Origin: Echinometra lucunter
Taxonomy: Eukaryota; Echinodermata; Echinoidea; Camarodonta; Echinometridae
Reading direction: 5' to 3'
Assembly: GCA_029962745.1 (NCBI GenBank)
Contig: CM057157.1
Span: forward strand, 32,028,828-32,092,827
Length of the DNA stretch: 64,000 nucleotides
Under the pieces are notes generated by a model. That model saw only the letters and a list, made by a program, of their open reading frames with translations, was not told where the DNA came from and made no database searches. Below are positions 33,979-46,920 of this stretch, piece after piece. The position numbers and the translations under genes are program-made. The stretch's first letter is position 1, and each line of letters starts with the position of its first letter.

Positions 33979-34032
33979 TTATTATGACAGCATTAGCAAA
34001 GGTTACAACCTTTGCTAATGCTGTCATAATAA
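33979..34032. repeat. Perfect 26-bp inverted repeat with 2-base loop
   Basis: Left arm 33979-34004 and right arm 34007-34032 are exact reverse complements, including GACAGCATTAGCAAAGG. Spacer is AC. Could form a long hairpin; origin unknown. Confidence 0.92.
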
Positions 34033-34189
34033 TAGCTTGTTTTAACTTGTTGAGTACGATTTGATTTCAGTATAACACACATTTTCCATAGACCCTAGCC
34101 TAGATCATCCCAGGCTTGGTGTTCTACAGGTTAAAGAATGTTGATATAATCAATTAAGGGTTTTATTAAAAGCACTCCAAAATAATTCT

Positions 34190-34355
34190 TGCCCTAAAAC
34201 AATATTGTTTTCAATGTTTTCAATGTCTAGTGTATTTTCTCTGTTATTGTATTTTTATCACATGATTGTAAATCAGACACAATTCAGCCACTGGGCTGCA
34301 CAGTTTGATGATAAATAAAACTGTTTCAATTCAATTCAATTCAATTCAATCATCA
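34190..34355 (+). mobile_element. Probable LINE 3' tail with (TTCAA)n
   Basis: Hairpin CAGCCACTGGGCTG, then GATGATAAATAAAACTG and a (TTCAA) array. No coding sequence remains. Confidence 0.5.
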
Positions 34356-34540
34356 TGCAAGGGATTTGGATGATGATGAACTGCATCTTTTGATATATTC
34401 AAATTAAAAGAATATATATATTTCCCTTAAATCTTCTTGAGCATTTGCTCTTTACAACATTTCATATTCCATGTAGTTTCAACCTGGCACATATAGAATC
34501 CAACATTACAAACAACAATAACAACAACAAAAATAGTGAT

Positions 34541-35283
34541 CGGGGTGGTATTCTGAGACCCATTTTACCTAAGATAAAATCTGAAATTTTATCTCAGATA
34601 AGATCAGTTAGATAAAATACCCTTAAAATCTCTTCAAATCGGTATTCTGATAAGCATTTTATCTCGATTTTATCTCATCTAAGACACGCCCATTCATGAT
34701 GCAGTAACCAATAAGAATTGTTAAGTCGCACTCTCATCTTACTCAGCCAATGAAATTTCTTTCCGCCAGTAGGTGGGGCAAAAGAGCGTGGATGCATTAT
34801 TGTACAAATTTTGATATGCCGCTTGCGCTTGCATTCAAACACAAACACGTTTTGACTGGTATTTTGGTGAGAAATAACTTCCCCCCAAGGTATCAGCATG
34901 CCTTTTCGAGGATTTTCAAGGCCGATATTAGTCAATAAAAATCTTTAAATTCAATTCCATCATCAGGGTATGTTGCTAGAGTATGATTATGGCATTTTTG
35001 TTTATCTTTACCTGAAGACTAATAGTGAATTTATCCAGAAACTTTGTACATACTGGAGGTCCAAGAGAGAAAATAACCCCTACCCTATTTAAAGTTTCAT
35101 TTTATCTTTTCCTTCAAAGCAAGTGGGCACAAGCACGGAAGCTGCGCATTTGTCTTTAGCTGTACAGGCAGGCACGCTGGAGATGAGGAACTGAAATAAA
35201 ACAAAGATAAAATTTGAGATTTTAAAGTGGTCTCAGAATACCGATTTAAATTAGAGATAAAATGACGCTCAGAATACCACCCG
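34541..35283. mobile_element. 743-bp MITE with GGGTGGTATTCTGAG termini
   Basis: The left end CGGGGTGGTATTCTGAGA and the reverse complement of the right end, CGGGTGGTATTCTGAGCG, pair. Sub-terminal ATAAAAT/ATTTTAT blocks and CGGTATTCTGA repeats occur on both sides. No transposase; duplication not clear. Confidence 0.78.
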
Positions 35284-36030
35284 AGATACAACAGTTGACT
35301 TTTTACAAGCTTGACCTAAAGTGCTCCCAAACAAGACATTGCAGAATACCTCTCCCTCTCAAAAAAGACGGCAAGAATATGACTTTCTGCAAATATTTCA
35401 AATTCACACAATTATACAGTACATAAATATTTTTCCAAAAGTACAATGACTTTCAACAATATGGCAACTCCAGAAAGAACACCTTGAATTCATAGGAAAC
35501 TTTGTCATTATTACAACTGGACAAAGAGAGGAAACACATTCAGGTTATTATAGTTTGGTTTTGTTTCTCAAATGTTTAATATCATTGAATAGCAATAGCA
35601 ATCTACAAAGTACAATGAACTTATCACACCTTAACCAAAGTGGTTACACTTCACATGAAGCAGTGTACATGGAATGTAAAGAAATGAAATTTAGACAGCT
35701 GAATCTGAGTGTGTAGGAATGGCTGTACTCCATAAATTTATAATAAAAGCCTATAAACAATATAGTTTGCTTGGAATGCCATTTCATTATATGTTCAGTT
35801 TCTCTTTATTGTTCTGTTATAACAAGACATTTGTGTTTCAAATGTTTTTAATAATGTGTTTTTATTTTGGTGGACCCTATGGAAACCAGCTCTGCTGTTA
35901 GGGTGTTCCCCCCCCCCCCATGAGTGGAAAATAAAAACTTATTCAAAGCATAATCCTCATAATTGTACTAGTGATAGAGAAACTTTTTTTGTCTGTATAA
36001 AGGCCTGTTCAAATATGAAGAGATAAACCA
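35284..36030. other. No gene seen
   Basis: AT-rich sequence with a C-run at about 35909-35919; no supported feature. Confidence 0.5.
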
Positions 36031-36069
36031 GGAGGAGGGGAGGGAGGGAGGGAGGGAGGGAGGGAGGGG
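36031..36069. repeat. (GGGA)n microsatellite
   Basis: About nine GGGA units. Confidence 0.9.
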
Positions 36070-36127
36070 CACAGGCATTTTAAAGCACAATTTATATCAT
36101 ATAATTAAACAAGTGTGTGACATTTTA

Positions 36128-36656
36128 AAGGAAACTAAAACCCTCAAGTCAAGTGTTTTTAAATCAAAACTAAGACAGAATAAAACAGATCAGCACAAAT
36201 TTGAACAAAATCAGACACGGAATAAGAAAGTTATGGCTATCAAATTTTCTACATGGCATTTTCATGATGCAACCAAGGTTATTGATGACATCATGTTGTG
36301 GAAATTCTCCTTGTTTTGCGCACACATACTTAAAACCATTTTCATTTTGCTTAAGATCTGTACATTTTCTTAAGCAAAACTCAAGATACATAATGTTGAA
36401 GTGTTTTCTCCACAACATAGGATAAGGACAATGAAACAAGTGTTTTTCAAGAAAATAAAGAATATGTGATGTTCTATGTACAAAACATGCTGAGCGTTGT
36501 CCAAAAATGATATCATCAATAGCTACGTAGTGTAAAAAATGGATAATTTCAAATAGGCATAGCTTTCTTAAGTCTGATTTTGTTCAAATATTTGCTGATT
36601 TTTTTTTAAATTCTGTCTTAGCTTTGATTTAAAATCTTGAGGATTGCAGTTTCCTT
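36128..36656. mobile_element. 529-bp MITE with ~125-bp inverted arms
   Basis: Left AAGGAAACTAAAACCCTC and right end (reverse complement AAGGAAACTGCAATCCTC) are flanked by TA on each side. Arms match imperfectly to about 36250 and 36535, including TTTGAACAAAATCAGAC. The centre is unique. Confidence 0.82.
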
Positions 36657-37049
36657 TATATCATCATTATCATTCATTTTGTACATAAAAGTGTGCTTCC
36701 CCCCCCCCCTCCCCGCCCCACCCCAGTGCAGTTTTCCCTCATCATATGTGTATGAGCATTAAGAGTACAAACACGTGAATTGTTGATACTGAAATAATTA
36801 CACCGCTGTGGTTGTACAAAAATCTAATACCATTGATAAGTCATATTCCTGCATATGCTTTGTGATATATTTTTTTCATACTCATCTGCCATATGCATTT
36901 CCTCTGGAGGAAACCTAAAGACAGATAGTGCTTTCAAATCACTTTTACCAGACATGCTCCTCTTATGTCAGACTCAAATATTAAAGTACAATGGCCTATA
37001 AATGGATGACATTATATCCTGTACAACAAATGATATAATACTTTTATTT

Positions 37050-37480
37050 ATTGATTGATTGATTGATTGATTTCTGATATTTATACAGGGTAGAACATTT
37101 CACCAATAATGGTGGTCTTCCATGAGGCCCTGTTTGGTAACAAAATATTCAATAATATCATCAATGAAAACAAGATTACAGCAATAACACAACGTCGAAA
37201 AATATTTGTATACACACATTCTATACAGGATCTAGAAATTAATTAGGCATCCACATAAAAAGCGGTTTAGTCAAGAAATACACATTGTATGTACAGACAG
37301 TTATTAGTCCGTAAAAGCAGATCATTGGATTTTAGGCATTGACATGAAAAAGAAAATTAACAGGGGAAGATAGCCAGAAATTGTCTGATTAAAAAGGAAA
37401 AAAGAAAATCATAAACAACATCATTAAATGAATTAACGCCATTTTCCGCCATACTCTGACACACCGTAAACTAGAGATGT
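37050..37480 (-). mobile_element. Possible LINE 3' tail with (TTGA)n
   Basis: On the minus strand, AGGGCCTCATGGAAGACCAC leads to CCCTGTATAAATATCAG and then (ATCA)n at 37053-37071. Same layout as other tails here; no coding sequence. Confidence 0.4.
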
Positions 37481-37618
37481 TATATACATATTTACACCAG
37501 TATTAAGATGTTATGGCTTTTCAAAAAGAACATTCACTTTGAATGCTCACAGTATATGAAGCTGAATAATGGAATACATGTGCATGCTTCAACCAAAGAA
37601 AGTGTTAAATGAGACTAA

Positions 37619-37794
37619 TGGGGTGTTGCAAGAAAGTTGCGATTGATTGCAAATAATTGCTAATTTTGAAACGACTATTCTGATTGGCTCAGGGTCTGCC
37701 CTTTCAAGAAGACATGTATGCAACAGTGATTTTGATTGGCCAGTGACAATCAGTTGCAACTTGCAATCGATTGCAACTTTCTTGCAACACCCCA
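37619..37794. mobile_element. 176-bp MITE, TGGGGTGTTGCAAGAAAGTTGC ends split below
   Basis: Left end TGGGGTGTTGCAAGAAAG pairs with right end CTTTCTTGCAACACCCCA; inner GATTGATTGCAA/TTGCAATCGATTGC also pairs. Flanked by TAA on the left and TTA on the right, so the palindrome may extend further. No coding capacity. Confidence 0.85.
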
Positions 37795-37879
37795 TTATTG
37801 ACTGATGAACTTTAGCAGTTTCAAAGATTTCATGTCAATCTCTTACATTAACTGCTTATTGATTTTGCAGTTAACAATA

Positions 37880-39960
37880 ATTGGTCAAATTTGTGAAGAA
37901 ATTGAAATAACAACAATAACAACAATAATGATAATTACTATAATAAAAAAAACAATAAAGATATCAAAGAGAACAATAAAAATAATTCAGTGTAGGTGAC
38001 TCCTTAACAGAATTTTCCAGTTGGTTCCATGTCCTAATTCCTGAAACAAGGGGACTATGTTTATATGTATCAGACCTAAATTTTGGTACACACAATGCAT
38101 TCCTTTCGGCTTGTCTTGTGTTGTGATCATGTGGTGAACTGACATGATATAAATCTTTCTTTAAGTATTTTGGCACCATATCATGCAAGCATTTAAACAT
38201 CATCACTGCACATCCAAACTGAAAACGTGTTTGAATAGGCATCCATCCTAAACGACTAAACATTTCATTCGAAGGTATATCAAACCCTTCTCCCAGTATT
38301 ACACGCGCAGCTCGTTTCTGAACCTTTTGCAGTTTAAGTGTTTGTCGTTGAAATCTCTCAGACCAAAATGACAAACAATAATCAAAGTGAGGTAGAACAA
38401 TGGCGTTGTATAGCAATTTTGGAGATCTTGTTGGAACATAGCTTCTGGCACGCTTAATCACACTGATATTTTTTGAGCAGTTTTGATAACCTTTTCTACT
38501 TGTTCCGTCCAACGTAACTCCTCATGAATCATGACACCCAGGCACTTTGTCACTATTACTCTTTTTAAAATGCTGGCGTTTAGTGTGACAGAAAAATCAG
38601 TTAAGTTGTTAAGAACTGATCATTGTCCAATAAGCATATTTGTCTTATCGGCATTAAGAACTAGTCAGTTTTTAGTTACCCATAAAAGTATGTTTTCCAT
38701 ACCTTTGGTTATTTTTTGTTCTACTTCTGAAACATTACTCCCACATTACTCCCAGAGTCATGTCATCAGCATACATATCAATAATGCCATCATTTATACA
38801 TTTAGGCAAACTATTTATATATAAAGAAAATAGCAGTGGCCCAAGAAGTGAAACTTTGGGGGACTCCCATCAAGACTTTTGAGGAGCGCGACATTACCCC
38901 TTTAAAACAAACCATCTGTTCTCGGTTTGACAGATATATGATCGAAACCACTGAATACTAGTTTCGAAACATCCAATGGCTTCCAATTTATGTAGCAGAA
39001 TATCGTGATCAACAGTATCAAATGCTCTGTGCAAATCAATGAAGGCAACACCAGTTACCTTACTGTTATCAATATTAGAAGACCACTGATTTACAAGCTT
39101 CATTAGAGCTGTTGCAGTAGAGTGCAGAGGACGAAATCCAGACTGGTTAGGATACAAAATATCATTTTTGTCTAGAAACTCAGAAAGTTGAAAATGTACT
39201 GCTTTTTCTAAGATCTTGCTAACAACTGGCAATATGATATTGGTCTGTAATTATTGGGAGTGGACATATCACCAGTCTTATAAATTGGAATAACCCTTGC
39301 TTCTTTCCATCTTTTTTGGTACATATCCTGTAGTAAGGGATTTATTAATAAGACACGTCAAGGAGTCTGCAATGATAGGCCTTGCCATTTTTAAAAGACG
39401 GCAACTTATTCCATCATTTCCTGTCGCTTTATTGTCACTCATATTTTCTATTTCTTTTCATACAAATGCACTCGACACTTGAAGTAGCTCAAATTTGCCA
39501 TCCGTATTTATGAATTCATCATCGTCTAAGATTATATCAGAATGTTTTGGAATACTACTTGTTACTTTCAGAGCACATGTAACAATTTTTGTAACAAAGT
39601 AGTCATTAAAACTTTGTGCGATACATTTATGGTCTGTTATTCTGGCCCCATCTACTTCAATGCTGCAAGGTAGGACCTGGTTAGATTTAGGAATAATGGG
39701 TTTTATACTTTGCCACATCTTCTTGCTATTTCCTTCACTGTCATTTATCTGAGTACTGTAATATTTCCTTTTTTCCTTTTCTCAAAAGATGATTTACCTT
39801 GTTCTTTAGCTCTTTGTACATATTCCATGATGCATTGTCTGACAATAAACAATACTCTTGACAATGACAATACTCTGACAATGAACTCAGAACTTTTGTG
39901 ACACATAATTAGATGAAGAAAATAAAGGTATATTTGAGCCATGCTGAAAGCCACTCAGGC
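37880..39960 (-). mobile_element. Degenerate non-LTR retrotransposon (CR1/jockey-like), minus strand
   Basis: Reverse-transcriptase blocks in order on the minus strand: IKPIIPKSNQVLPCSIEVDG and AQSFNDYFVTKI (39458-39718), VVSKILEKAVHFQLSEFL with NQSGFRPLHSTATALMK and FIDLHRAFDTVDH (38894-39232), the catalytic MYADDM (38762-38776), and a C-terminal block with LPHFDYCLSFWSERFQ and LQKVQKRAARVILG (37964-38512). Frames are broken and the 5' end is missing. The AT-rich left edge is the likely 3' tail. Dead copy. Confidence 0.88.
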
Positions 39961-42055
39961 CGTAAATGGACAAGCTTTAGCCCGAGTGCAATGGACTGGC
40001 ATGCTTGCTGTGCGGGATATGATTGATGAACAGACCAATCAGAGACTAGTGGCCTATTCCTTGGACCAGTCATATTACACCTTGCATAAGAATAATCTTT
40101 ACCACGCTCCTGACTGGCATGAAAGCTAAATCATCAAGAGTTTGGGTGAATTCTAGAAGAGTGTCATCATGATTCCACTGAGCTGAAAAATGCTTTGATG
40201 CAAGATGAATGACCAATATTTGTTCATGCTTCAAGTCAGGAGGCTTATTTTAAAACATGAATGGTTTAGTTATTTCAAAAGTTTCCTCTATCAAAATAAG
40301 ATTTTTTAAGGTGAAATGGATAGAACTATTCTTCCTCATTTGGAATAAAAATCATCAAAATTTGTTCAGAGATACCAAAGCAAGTGGCAGTTTTCTACCA
40401 TATCCTTTTGCTCATGAATATTTATAAATGTCATTTGGATTTGAAACGGGATGCAGACTGACTGACATCGAGTCATCTAAGAGCACTTTGAAAAAAAAAA
40501 GGAACCCAAACTTTTCAATGCACCAAAATTCTTGACTGATGGCTTTCATAAAAATACCGTGCACAGTGACTCGGCTCGAGTGTTGAATCCTCAAGCAGGG
40601 TCGAACACTGCGAAGTGGGCAACCGTGATCGTGTTTATACCGAAATGAAAAAGGCGAGTTTGACACAGCCCGCGGATCACGCACTGAAGTAAAATTAATG
40701 TCAAAAATGCGGGAAATTTGCCGCCGACTACATTTTTCCACAGCATTCACAACAAAATATGTTAAACACGGAACAACAAGAGTGAGGCTGGGTTACGTTA
40801 GTGATAAAACTGCCATAGTGACAGCACTGTATTAAATATATAGAAGAATAAGTAATGCAAGGATCATACCAAACAGTGATATACAAACAATTTTACGAGC
40901 AAGAGTAGAATTTCACGATCCCTAAAAAGAGTATTTTTCACCTAGGGAAATCGAGCGAAGGCAGGGGCATAGCAAGGACAAGAGAGCTATCTCGCGCGAT
41001 ACCGGATGTGGCTATTCCGTGTTTGACCTATGGGTCACGAGGGTTCGACATGGCTTTCCATTTACACACGAAAAAATAGACGAGTCTGACTCGTCTCGCG
41101 GGTTGAAACCTACGATTCTGGCGGATCAAAAAGCGGTGTTCGACACGGTTTGCGGATCACACTGATCAAGTTTACACAACATAAAACTGCCGTGTTGAGC
41201 ACGGGTCGCAGGTTGAACCCCCGAGCCCAGTCACTGTGTCAACACGGTAAAAGTTAATCAAATTGCCATGGGGAATTTTCAGAATACTTGATACTGCAAA
41301 TCAAAATGATCCTAGTGAGTATTTTCACAAGATGTATCCCGTTTAATTCAGTTTCTCCATTTCATATGTTTTAGATGTCATCTTGCATAAGATTTCCATG
41401 ACTGTTTTAAAACTATTACCTAACTCTATGCATCAGTTTTCTATATATTTCATTTCATACAAATGCACTCGACAATTGAAGTAGCTCAAATTTGCCATCA
41501 GTATTTATGAATTCATCGTCGTCTAAGATTATATCAGAATGTTTTGGAATACTACTTGTTACTTTAAGAGCACATGTAACAATTTTTGTAACAAAGTAGT
41601 CATTAAAACTTTGTGCGATAGAATGGATAGAATAATTCTTCCTCATTTGGAATAAAAATCATCAAAATTTGTTCAGAGATACCAAAGCAAGTGGCAGTTT
41701 TCTACCATATCCTTTTGCTCATGAATATTTATAAATGTCATTTGGATTTGAAACGGGATGCAGACTGACTGACATCAAGTCATCTAAGGACACTTTGGAA
41801 AAAAAAAAAGGAACCCAAACTTTTCCATGCACCAAAATTCGTGACTGATGGTTTTCATAAAAAGTAAATCAAATTGCCATGGGGAAGTTTCAGAATACTA
41901 GATACTGCAAATCAAAATGATCCTAGTGAATATTTTCACAAGATGTATCACGTTTAATTCAGTTTCTCCATTTCATATGTTTTAGATGTCATCTTGCATA
42001 AGATTTCCATGACTGTTATAAAACTATTACCTAACTCTATGCATCAGCTTTCTAA
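39457..42055. repeat. Tandem segmental duplication A-B-C / A'-B'-C'
   Basis: Segments A (39457-39624), B (40313-40554) and C (41250-41447) recur in the same order as A' (41453-41620), B' (41621-41858) and C' (41859-42055), over 90% alike by eye. The first copy has ~690 extra bases between A and B (LINE sequence and unknown DNA) and a 695-bp insertion between B and C. Confidence 0.88.
40555..41249. mobile_element. 695-bp element with TACCGTG termini and empty-site control
   Basis: Begins TACCGTGCACAGTGACT and ends AGTCACTGTGTCAACACGGTA. Inner TIR continues with GGCTCG-GTGTTGAA. The duplicated copy at 41850-41870 reads CATAAAAAGTAAATC straight through, so this sequence was inserted after the duplication. 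It is consistent with a 3-base AAA duplication, but the A-run makes its length ambiguous. Confidence 0.85.
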
Positions 42056-43021
42056 GATTGTTATACAACTATTAGCCAACTCTATGCATGATCACCTTTG
42101 AACCAATACGCTAGGTTGCAATGGAAATTGACAAATCCTGATTAATGATTCAGATTGAAGAGTTATGATCACAAGATGGTACTAATCAGGATTAACTCCT
42201 CAAGTGGGAGTGTAAGCCCAAAGATCACATAGATACACAGCTAGATATCTTCATTAAATAAGATAACATTTCAAGAGTAATTCAAGAGTTACAACATTCT
42301 TGTACAATTTCATGTAAGAAAAGGATCAGCATTAAAACATTTACATGTAGAAAAGATATTGCCTAACTATATGATGTGCAATGATTAGACAATTCTTCAT
42401 TGTTCACTAGCTGTTTTTTAATTCGATATAAGCTACCTACTTCAACATAAGTGACCTACTTTTCATGTACAGTTGGTAGATAAAGGGGCAATAGATAATG
42501 ATATCTTTCACTTCCATCATTATTTCATACAAAATCAGCATGGGGTTTGAAGGTCTATGTCCCATTTGTTTATCCACCCGATAAAAATAACACATTTGAT
42601 TCCTTCAATTTGCCATTTGCAATACAACAGTTATGTTCACAGTTTTCAAACTTTAAGTTTCAGGGGGTGGGGGGGGGGGGGGGGGGAAGAGAGGTGGGAC
42701 GGTGGGTTGGGTTAAGTAGATGTGGATTAAGCAACAATGAGTGTTCACACAGAAATTAAACTACAACTGCCCACCAAAGCTTCAAAACAACAGGCCAATA
42801 TAGTTTGCATCTGCATCAGGAAAGTTTGCGAGGCTTAAATCCTCATCAATTACAAGGAATGAAAGGTGACTGGAATTCAAGACTATCTTATTTCCTGTGC
42901 TATACACTGCTCCTGAGGCTCTGCCAGCAAAGGATTTTACATGGACCTGTGATTAGGTCTGCCTCTACAGACTAGCACACTACCACATTAACTGAAAGAT
43001 GCAAAGTGGCTAATTTCCTTT
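42056..43021. other. No gene seen
   Basis: AT-rich; G-run at 42663-42687. Nothing recognisable. Confidence 0.5.
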
Positions 43022-43029
43022 AAAGAATG

Positions 43030-44137
43030 GGCTTATGCTAAACACTCGGGTCGCGTCGCGGCGCGCTGGAAAACACTCGGGTCGCGGCTCGCTGAGCCAA
43101 TTTTGTTTTTAATGGTGTCTTCAAATCGGCCTACACGATGGGAAAATTTTATTGAAAATTCTCGATGTTTTTACAACCCTTTTTATTGTTGTCTTCAAGG
43201 CGGGTTCGAGGGGGAAATCTACTACAAAAAAAAGACAAGTTGAAAGTTGCTCTTCATTAACTGATGGAAAAATAAGAAGACAAGAATTAGGATTGACAAT
43301 ACGAAAGAAAGAATGCTAGGTAGATAAACTGAACTTTAAAGAAAGTGTAAGACTGCAAGGAAAGGAGTATGACAGAATGAAAACGAGGAAGATTGGAACG
43401 AGTACAAAGATGAACACTGTGGAAAATTAATAAGAGAGGAATACAAAATATTTTTCCCCCTTTTTAACCTTATATATGTGTTCTATGTTTCCCACAATAC
43501 ATCTTTTTTTTCCTATTTCCATCCATCCTTGTAATTTCTATCCTATTCAGTTTTATTAACAACAAAATTCTACATTTTATTTCATCCCTTTACTTACCTT
43601 CTGTTTTTCTGTCATGTAATCTAGAAAAAAAATCTTTATCACTGTTAACCTGACCAATAAATTCTTTCAATTTTACACTTTTACTCCTATCATTCCATAC
43701 TGTTCCTTTCTTTCATTGTTTTGTATTCCTCTCTTATTAATTTCCCACAGTTCATCTTTGCACTCGTTCCATTCTTCCTCGTTTCCATTCTGTCATACCC
43801 CTTTCCTTGCAGTCTTACACTTTCTTTAAAGTTCAGTTTATCTACCTAGTATTCTTCCTTTCGTATTGTCAATCCTAATTCTTGTCTTCTTATTTTTCCA
43901 TCAGTAAATGAAGAGCAACTTTCAACTTGTCTTTTTTTTATAGTAGATTTCCCCTCGAACCCGCCTTGAAGACAATGAAAAAGGGTTGTAAAGAAATCGA
44001 TAATTTTCAATGAAATTTTCCAATCGTGTGGACCGATTTGAAGACACCATTTAAAAAAAAATTGGCTCAGCGAGCCGCGACCCGAGTGTTTTCCAGCGCG
44101 CCGCGCCGCGACGCGACCCGAGTGTTTAGCATAAGCC
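43030..44137. mobile_element. 1.1-kb fold-back element with 8-bp duplication
   Basis: Arms 43030 to ~43450 and ~43720 to 44137 are long inverted repeats beginning GGCTTATGCTAAACACTCGG. The outer 60 bases are very GC-rich (CGCGTCGCGGCGCGC), unlike the AT-rich surroundings. Flanks carry the identical 8-mer AAAGAATG (43022-43029, 44138-44145). No coding capacity. The 8-bp duplication fits hAT- or P-type integration; ends do not settle which. Confidence 0.92.
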
Positions 44138-44145
44138 AAAGAATG

Positions 44146-45309
44146 GTAGTTTCAAAATTCAATAACAGAGGCATAGTGTTGTTCCTTCCTGTATAACACA
44201 CCTGTATAGACTGTAAGTACTAATAAATACAATCTATGCTTGAGGACCTCTAGAAGCCATTCAATTACACATAAAATGTTACTGTCATGATGGTTCTTTG
44301 AAGTGGTAATCTTCAAGGTGAGACTAATCTCATCATGGAGATACCTGAATATTGCTTGGAGAAATGATAATCTTCAGGAGGGGGATCATGGAGTGGTTAA
44401 CATAGCTTTGTGAGATACATGAATTCTGACTCAATACCCTGACCTTTGGTGTACCTACATCTACTACTCACATGGTACAAGGTCTTCCTTTAGTTTACTT
44501 CACTATCACATAAATGCACCAGTTATAATTATAGATAACTTTTAAAACAATTATGGCTAACTGCCAAAGTAAATCTGATAATGTTTCTCTTTAATCACTG
44601 AGTATCTGATTAAAAGCCTCCATATCTATCCAAACAAATCATCTTCAAGGTTTCTTCCTTTTTTTTTTCTCATTTCTTTATTGATTTTTCTTGCTACCTG
44701 TCCACAAAGTAGCATCCAATATCACTGAATATTCCACCCGGAAATCTATTACTATGTAACAATTGTCATTTCCCAAACCCCATACCACAATCAACCTTCA
44801 CAACTTTTCCATGTACCTCATTATAAATATTCCTAATTCTCTGTACTCTTCAGAACGAAAGACTCAATCTAAATGAAATGTAAGAATGATATCTACGAAG
44901 CAACACACTCTGAAATACCATACTTTTATCATGCAAATTTAATAAGCATTTTTATATATCTTATTCTAAGATTCTAGGCCTCTGATTGGTCAAAGAGGAG
45001 TCATGGAAACCGCTAGCTGACTGCCAGGCATATAGTGAAAAATCTATTGACTGGGCATGATAGTTCTACCTCCGTGTATTAAGTACATAGTTTGTTAAGC
45101 GCTAGCTCTAGAGAAGTAGGCCGGTTAAGATGTGCATAAGTATCTTGCGCCCGTATCTATTTTTGTGCATTGTGAAAATTTAATTACTTTAATTTCCCTG
45201 ACCGGTAGCATGAAAACTTCATTCTAATGCCTTAATTCAGCATAAATCAAGTGGGATGCGGTATATAAAACAAATAGTGACTGCTTATTTTTCCGGTCAA
45301 GGTTAAAAC
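44146..45309. other. No gene seen
   Basis: AT-rich. The right part (45000-45080, with TATTGACTGGGCATG) resembles the reverse complement of 46140-46175, hinting at an older element nested around the next one. Confidence 0.4.
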
Positions 45310-45312
45310 TAT

Positions 45313-46044
45313 AGGCACATTCACCCATAAAAGGAATCGAAATTTGAATCGCGATTCGAATCGTGATTCAAATTTCGATTTTATAGCTACCATTCACACA
45401 CAGGAAAAAAGCGAGATTTGGATCGTGATTTGAATCGGGATTAGAATTTTGATTTTTTTTTCGACCATTCACACACACACGAGGAAGCAAGAGAAACAGG
45501 CAGGAGAGCCCACAAACTTCTCCGGCTTAATTAACTTCTGTTATACATGATCTGGAAGGGGGCAAAGTACACATCGACAATAAAAGGGCTACAGAAAATA
45601 TCCTACAGCAACAAACTCATTAATCAAATAATAAATGATTATTTACTATCAGAAAAAACATTGATTTACTACAAGGGATGAACGGCGCCAAGATTGCATG
45701 CAGTGCATCCATGCTATACAGTGCATGCATCACTAACGTAACACACACACTGCAATGCATACAATGCATTGTGCATGCACAGCGCATCGATCGCACATGC
45801 GCAAAGAATGATGGGATAGATAAAACCGATTTTCTAATCACGATTTCGTTCACACACAAAACACTCGGCAAATAGTTTTGATTGTTCTGAAAAATTGCAC
45901 TTCTTACAGCGAGTTGAATCGCGATTAGAATCGCGATTGTTAGTGAGATTATTCTGTCCATACACAAAATAAAATAGATTTTCTAATCGCGATTAGAAAA
46001 GCGATTTTTGAATCTCACTTTTTACCTTGTGTGTGAACGCCCCT
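45313..46044. mobile_element. MITE rich in AATCGCGATT palindromes
   Basis: Left AGGCACATTCACCCATAA and the reverse complement of the right end, AGGGGCGTTCACACACAA, are imperfect inverted ends. Both sub-terminal regions repeat the palindrome AATCGCGATT and its variants many times. No clear duplication. Confidence 0.75.
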
Positions 46045-46920
46045 AGTAGCTCCTTGGTGATCTTGAGAATGTACTATGCCCCTTGACTTTGTCTCGGGAC
46101 ATAGGACATGTACAGTTTCGAGATCACCTTGGGCTATAGTTCCAACCATGCCCCTCAAGCAGTCAATATTTGTATAATATTCAGTGATGTTAAGTAATAT
46201 TCAGTGAGTAATGACAGCTAGGATAATGAGGATGTACAGTCTGATTCTGTCCGAACCAAAAAATTCTTAGAGTTCATTGCTATTTGAAAGGGATGCAAAA
46301 ATAAAAGAAAACAAAGATGTTCATAGCGCTCATCTTTGGGTATCCTTTTGATTGCAGTTTCATACAGAACTAGATGAACCCTCGACCGCGTGAGGTCGAA
46401 ATTTATGCCTCTGCCTTTGCCAGATTAGAAATATATCACTTTTAATTCTTGGAAATGTATTAGGCTACATTAACCCATTCGTGACAGGAATTATTTAAAG
46501 CCTAATTTGATCAGCTTTTATTCTTCAAATTGGCAACACCAACCTTTTTTCTTTCATTGCTACACTTTATTTATAAAACGTCATATGTATCTGAAATGAA
46601 TATAAATTGACAGATATTATGATAAGTCAAAAAGTTGCCAATTTGCAGGGGAAAACTGTGATTTTTAAACCTTCTATCACATTGCCAATTTAAGGATTTT
46701 AATGCTTATTTTCCTTTAAAAAAATTCAGCATCAAACAACAATAATGACGCAACCAAAATTGGCACAGTTTGTGTAGAATTTTTGCTCTTTCTGCTCATG
46801 TATTTGGTATAATTTTTTGGGCTTTGCATCAAAAGATATTAGGCCAAACCACAAAATGTGGACCTCTGTCATGAATAGGTTAAGAGTACAAAACTGGAAA
46901 AAATGATACTATTTTAATAA

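Noticed and set aside
39941..40129. 62-codon plus-strand frame MLKATQAVNGQALARVQWTG
   Set aside because: Reads fairly protein-like but is short and isolated, sits next to a dead LINE and has no recognisable family or splice context.
43846..44139. 97-codon minus-strand frame
   Set aside because: Lies wholly in one arm of the fold-back element; its counterpart in the other arm is not open in the same way.
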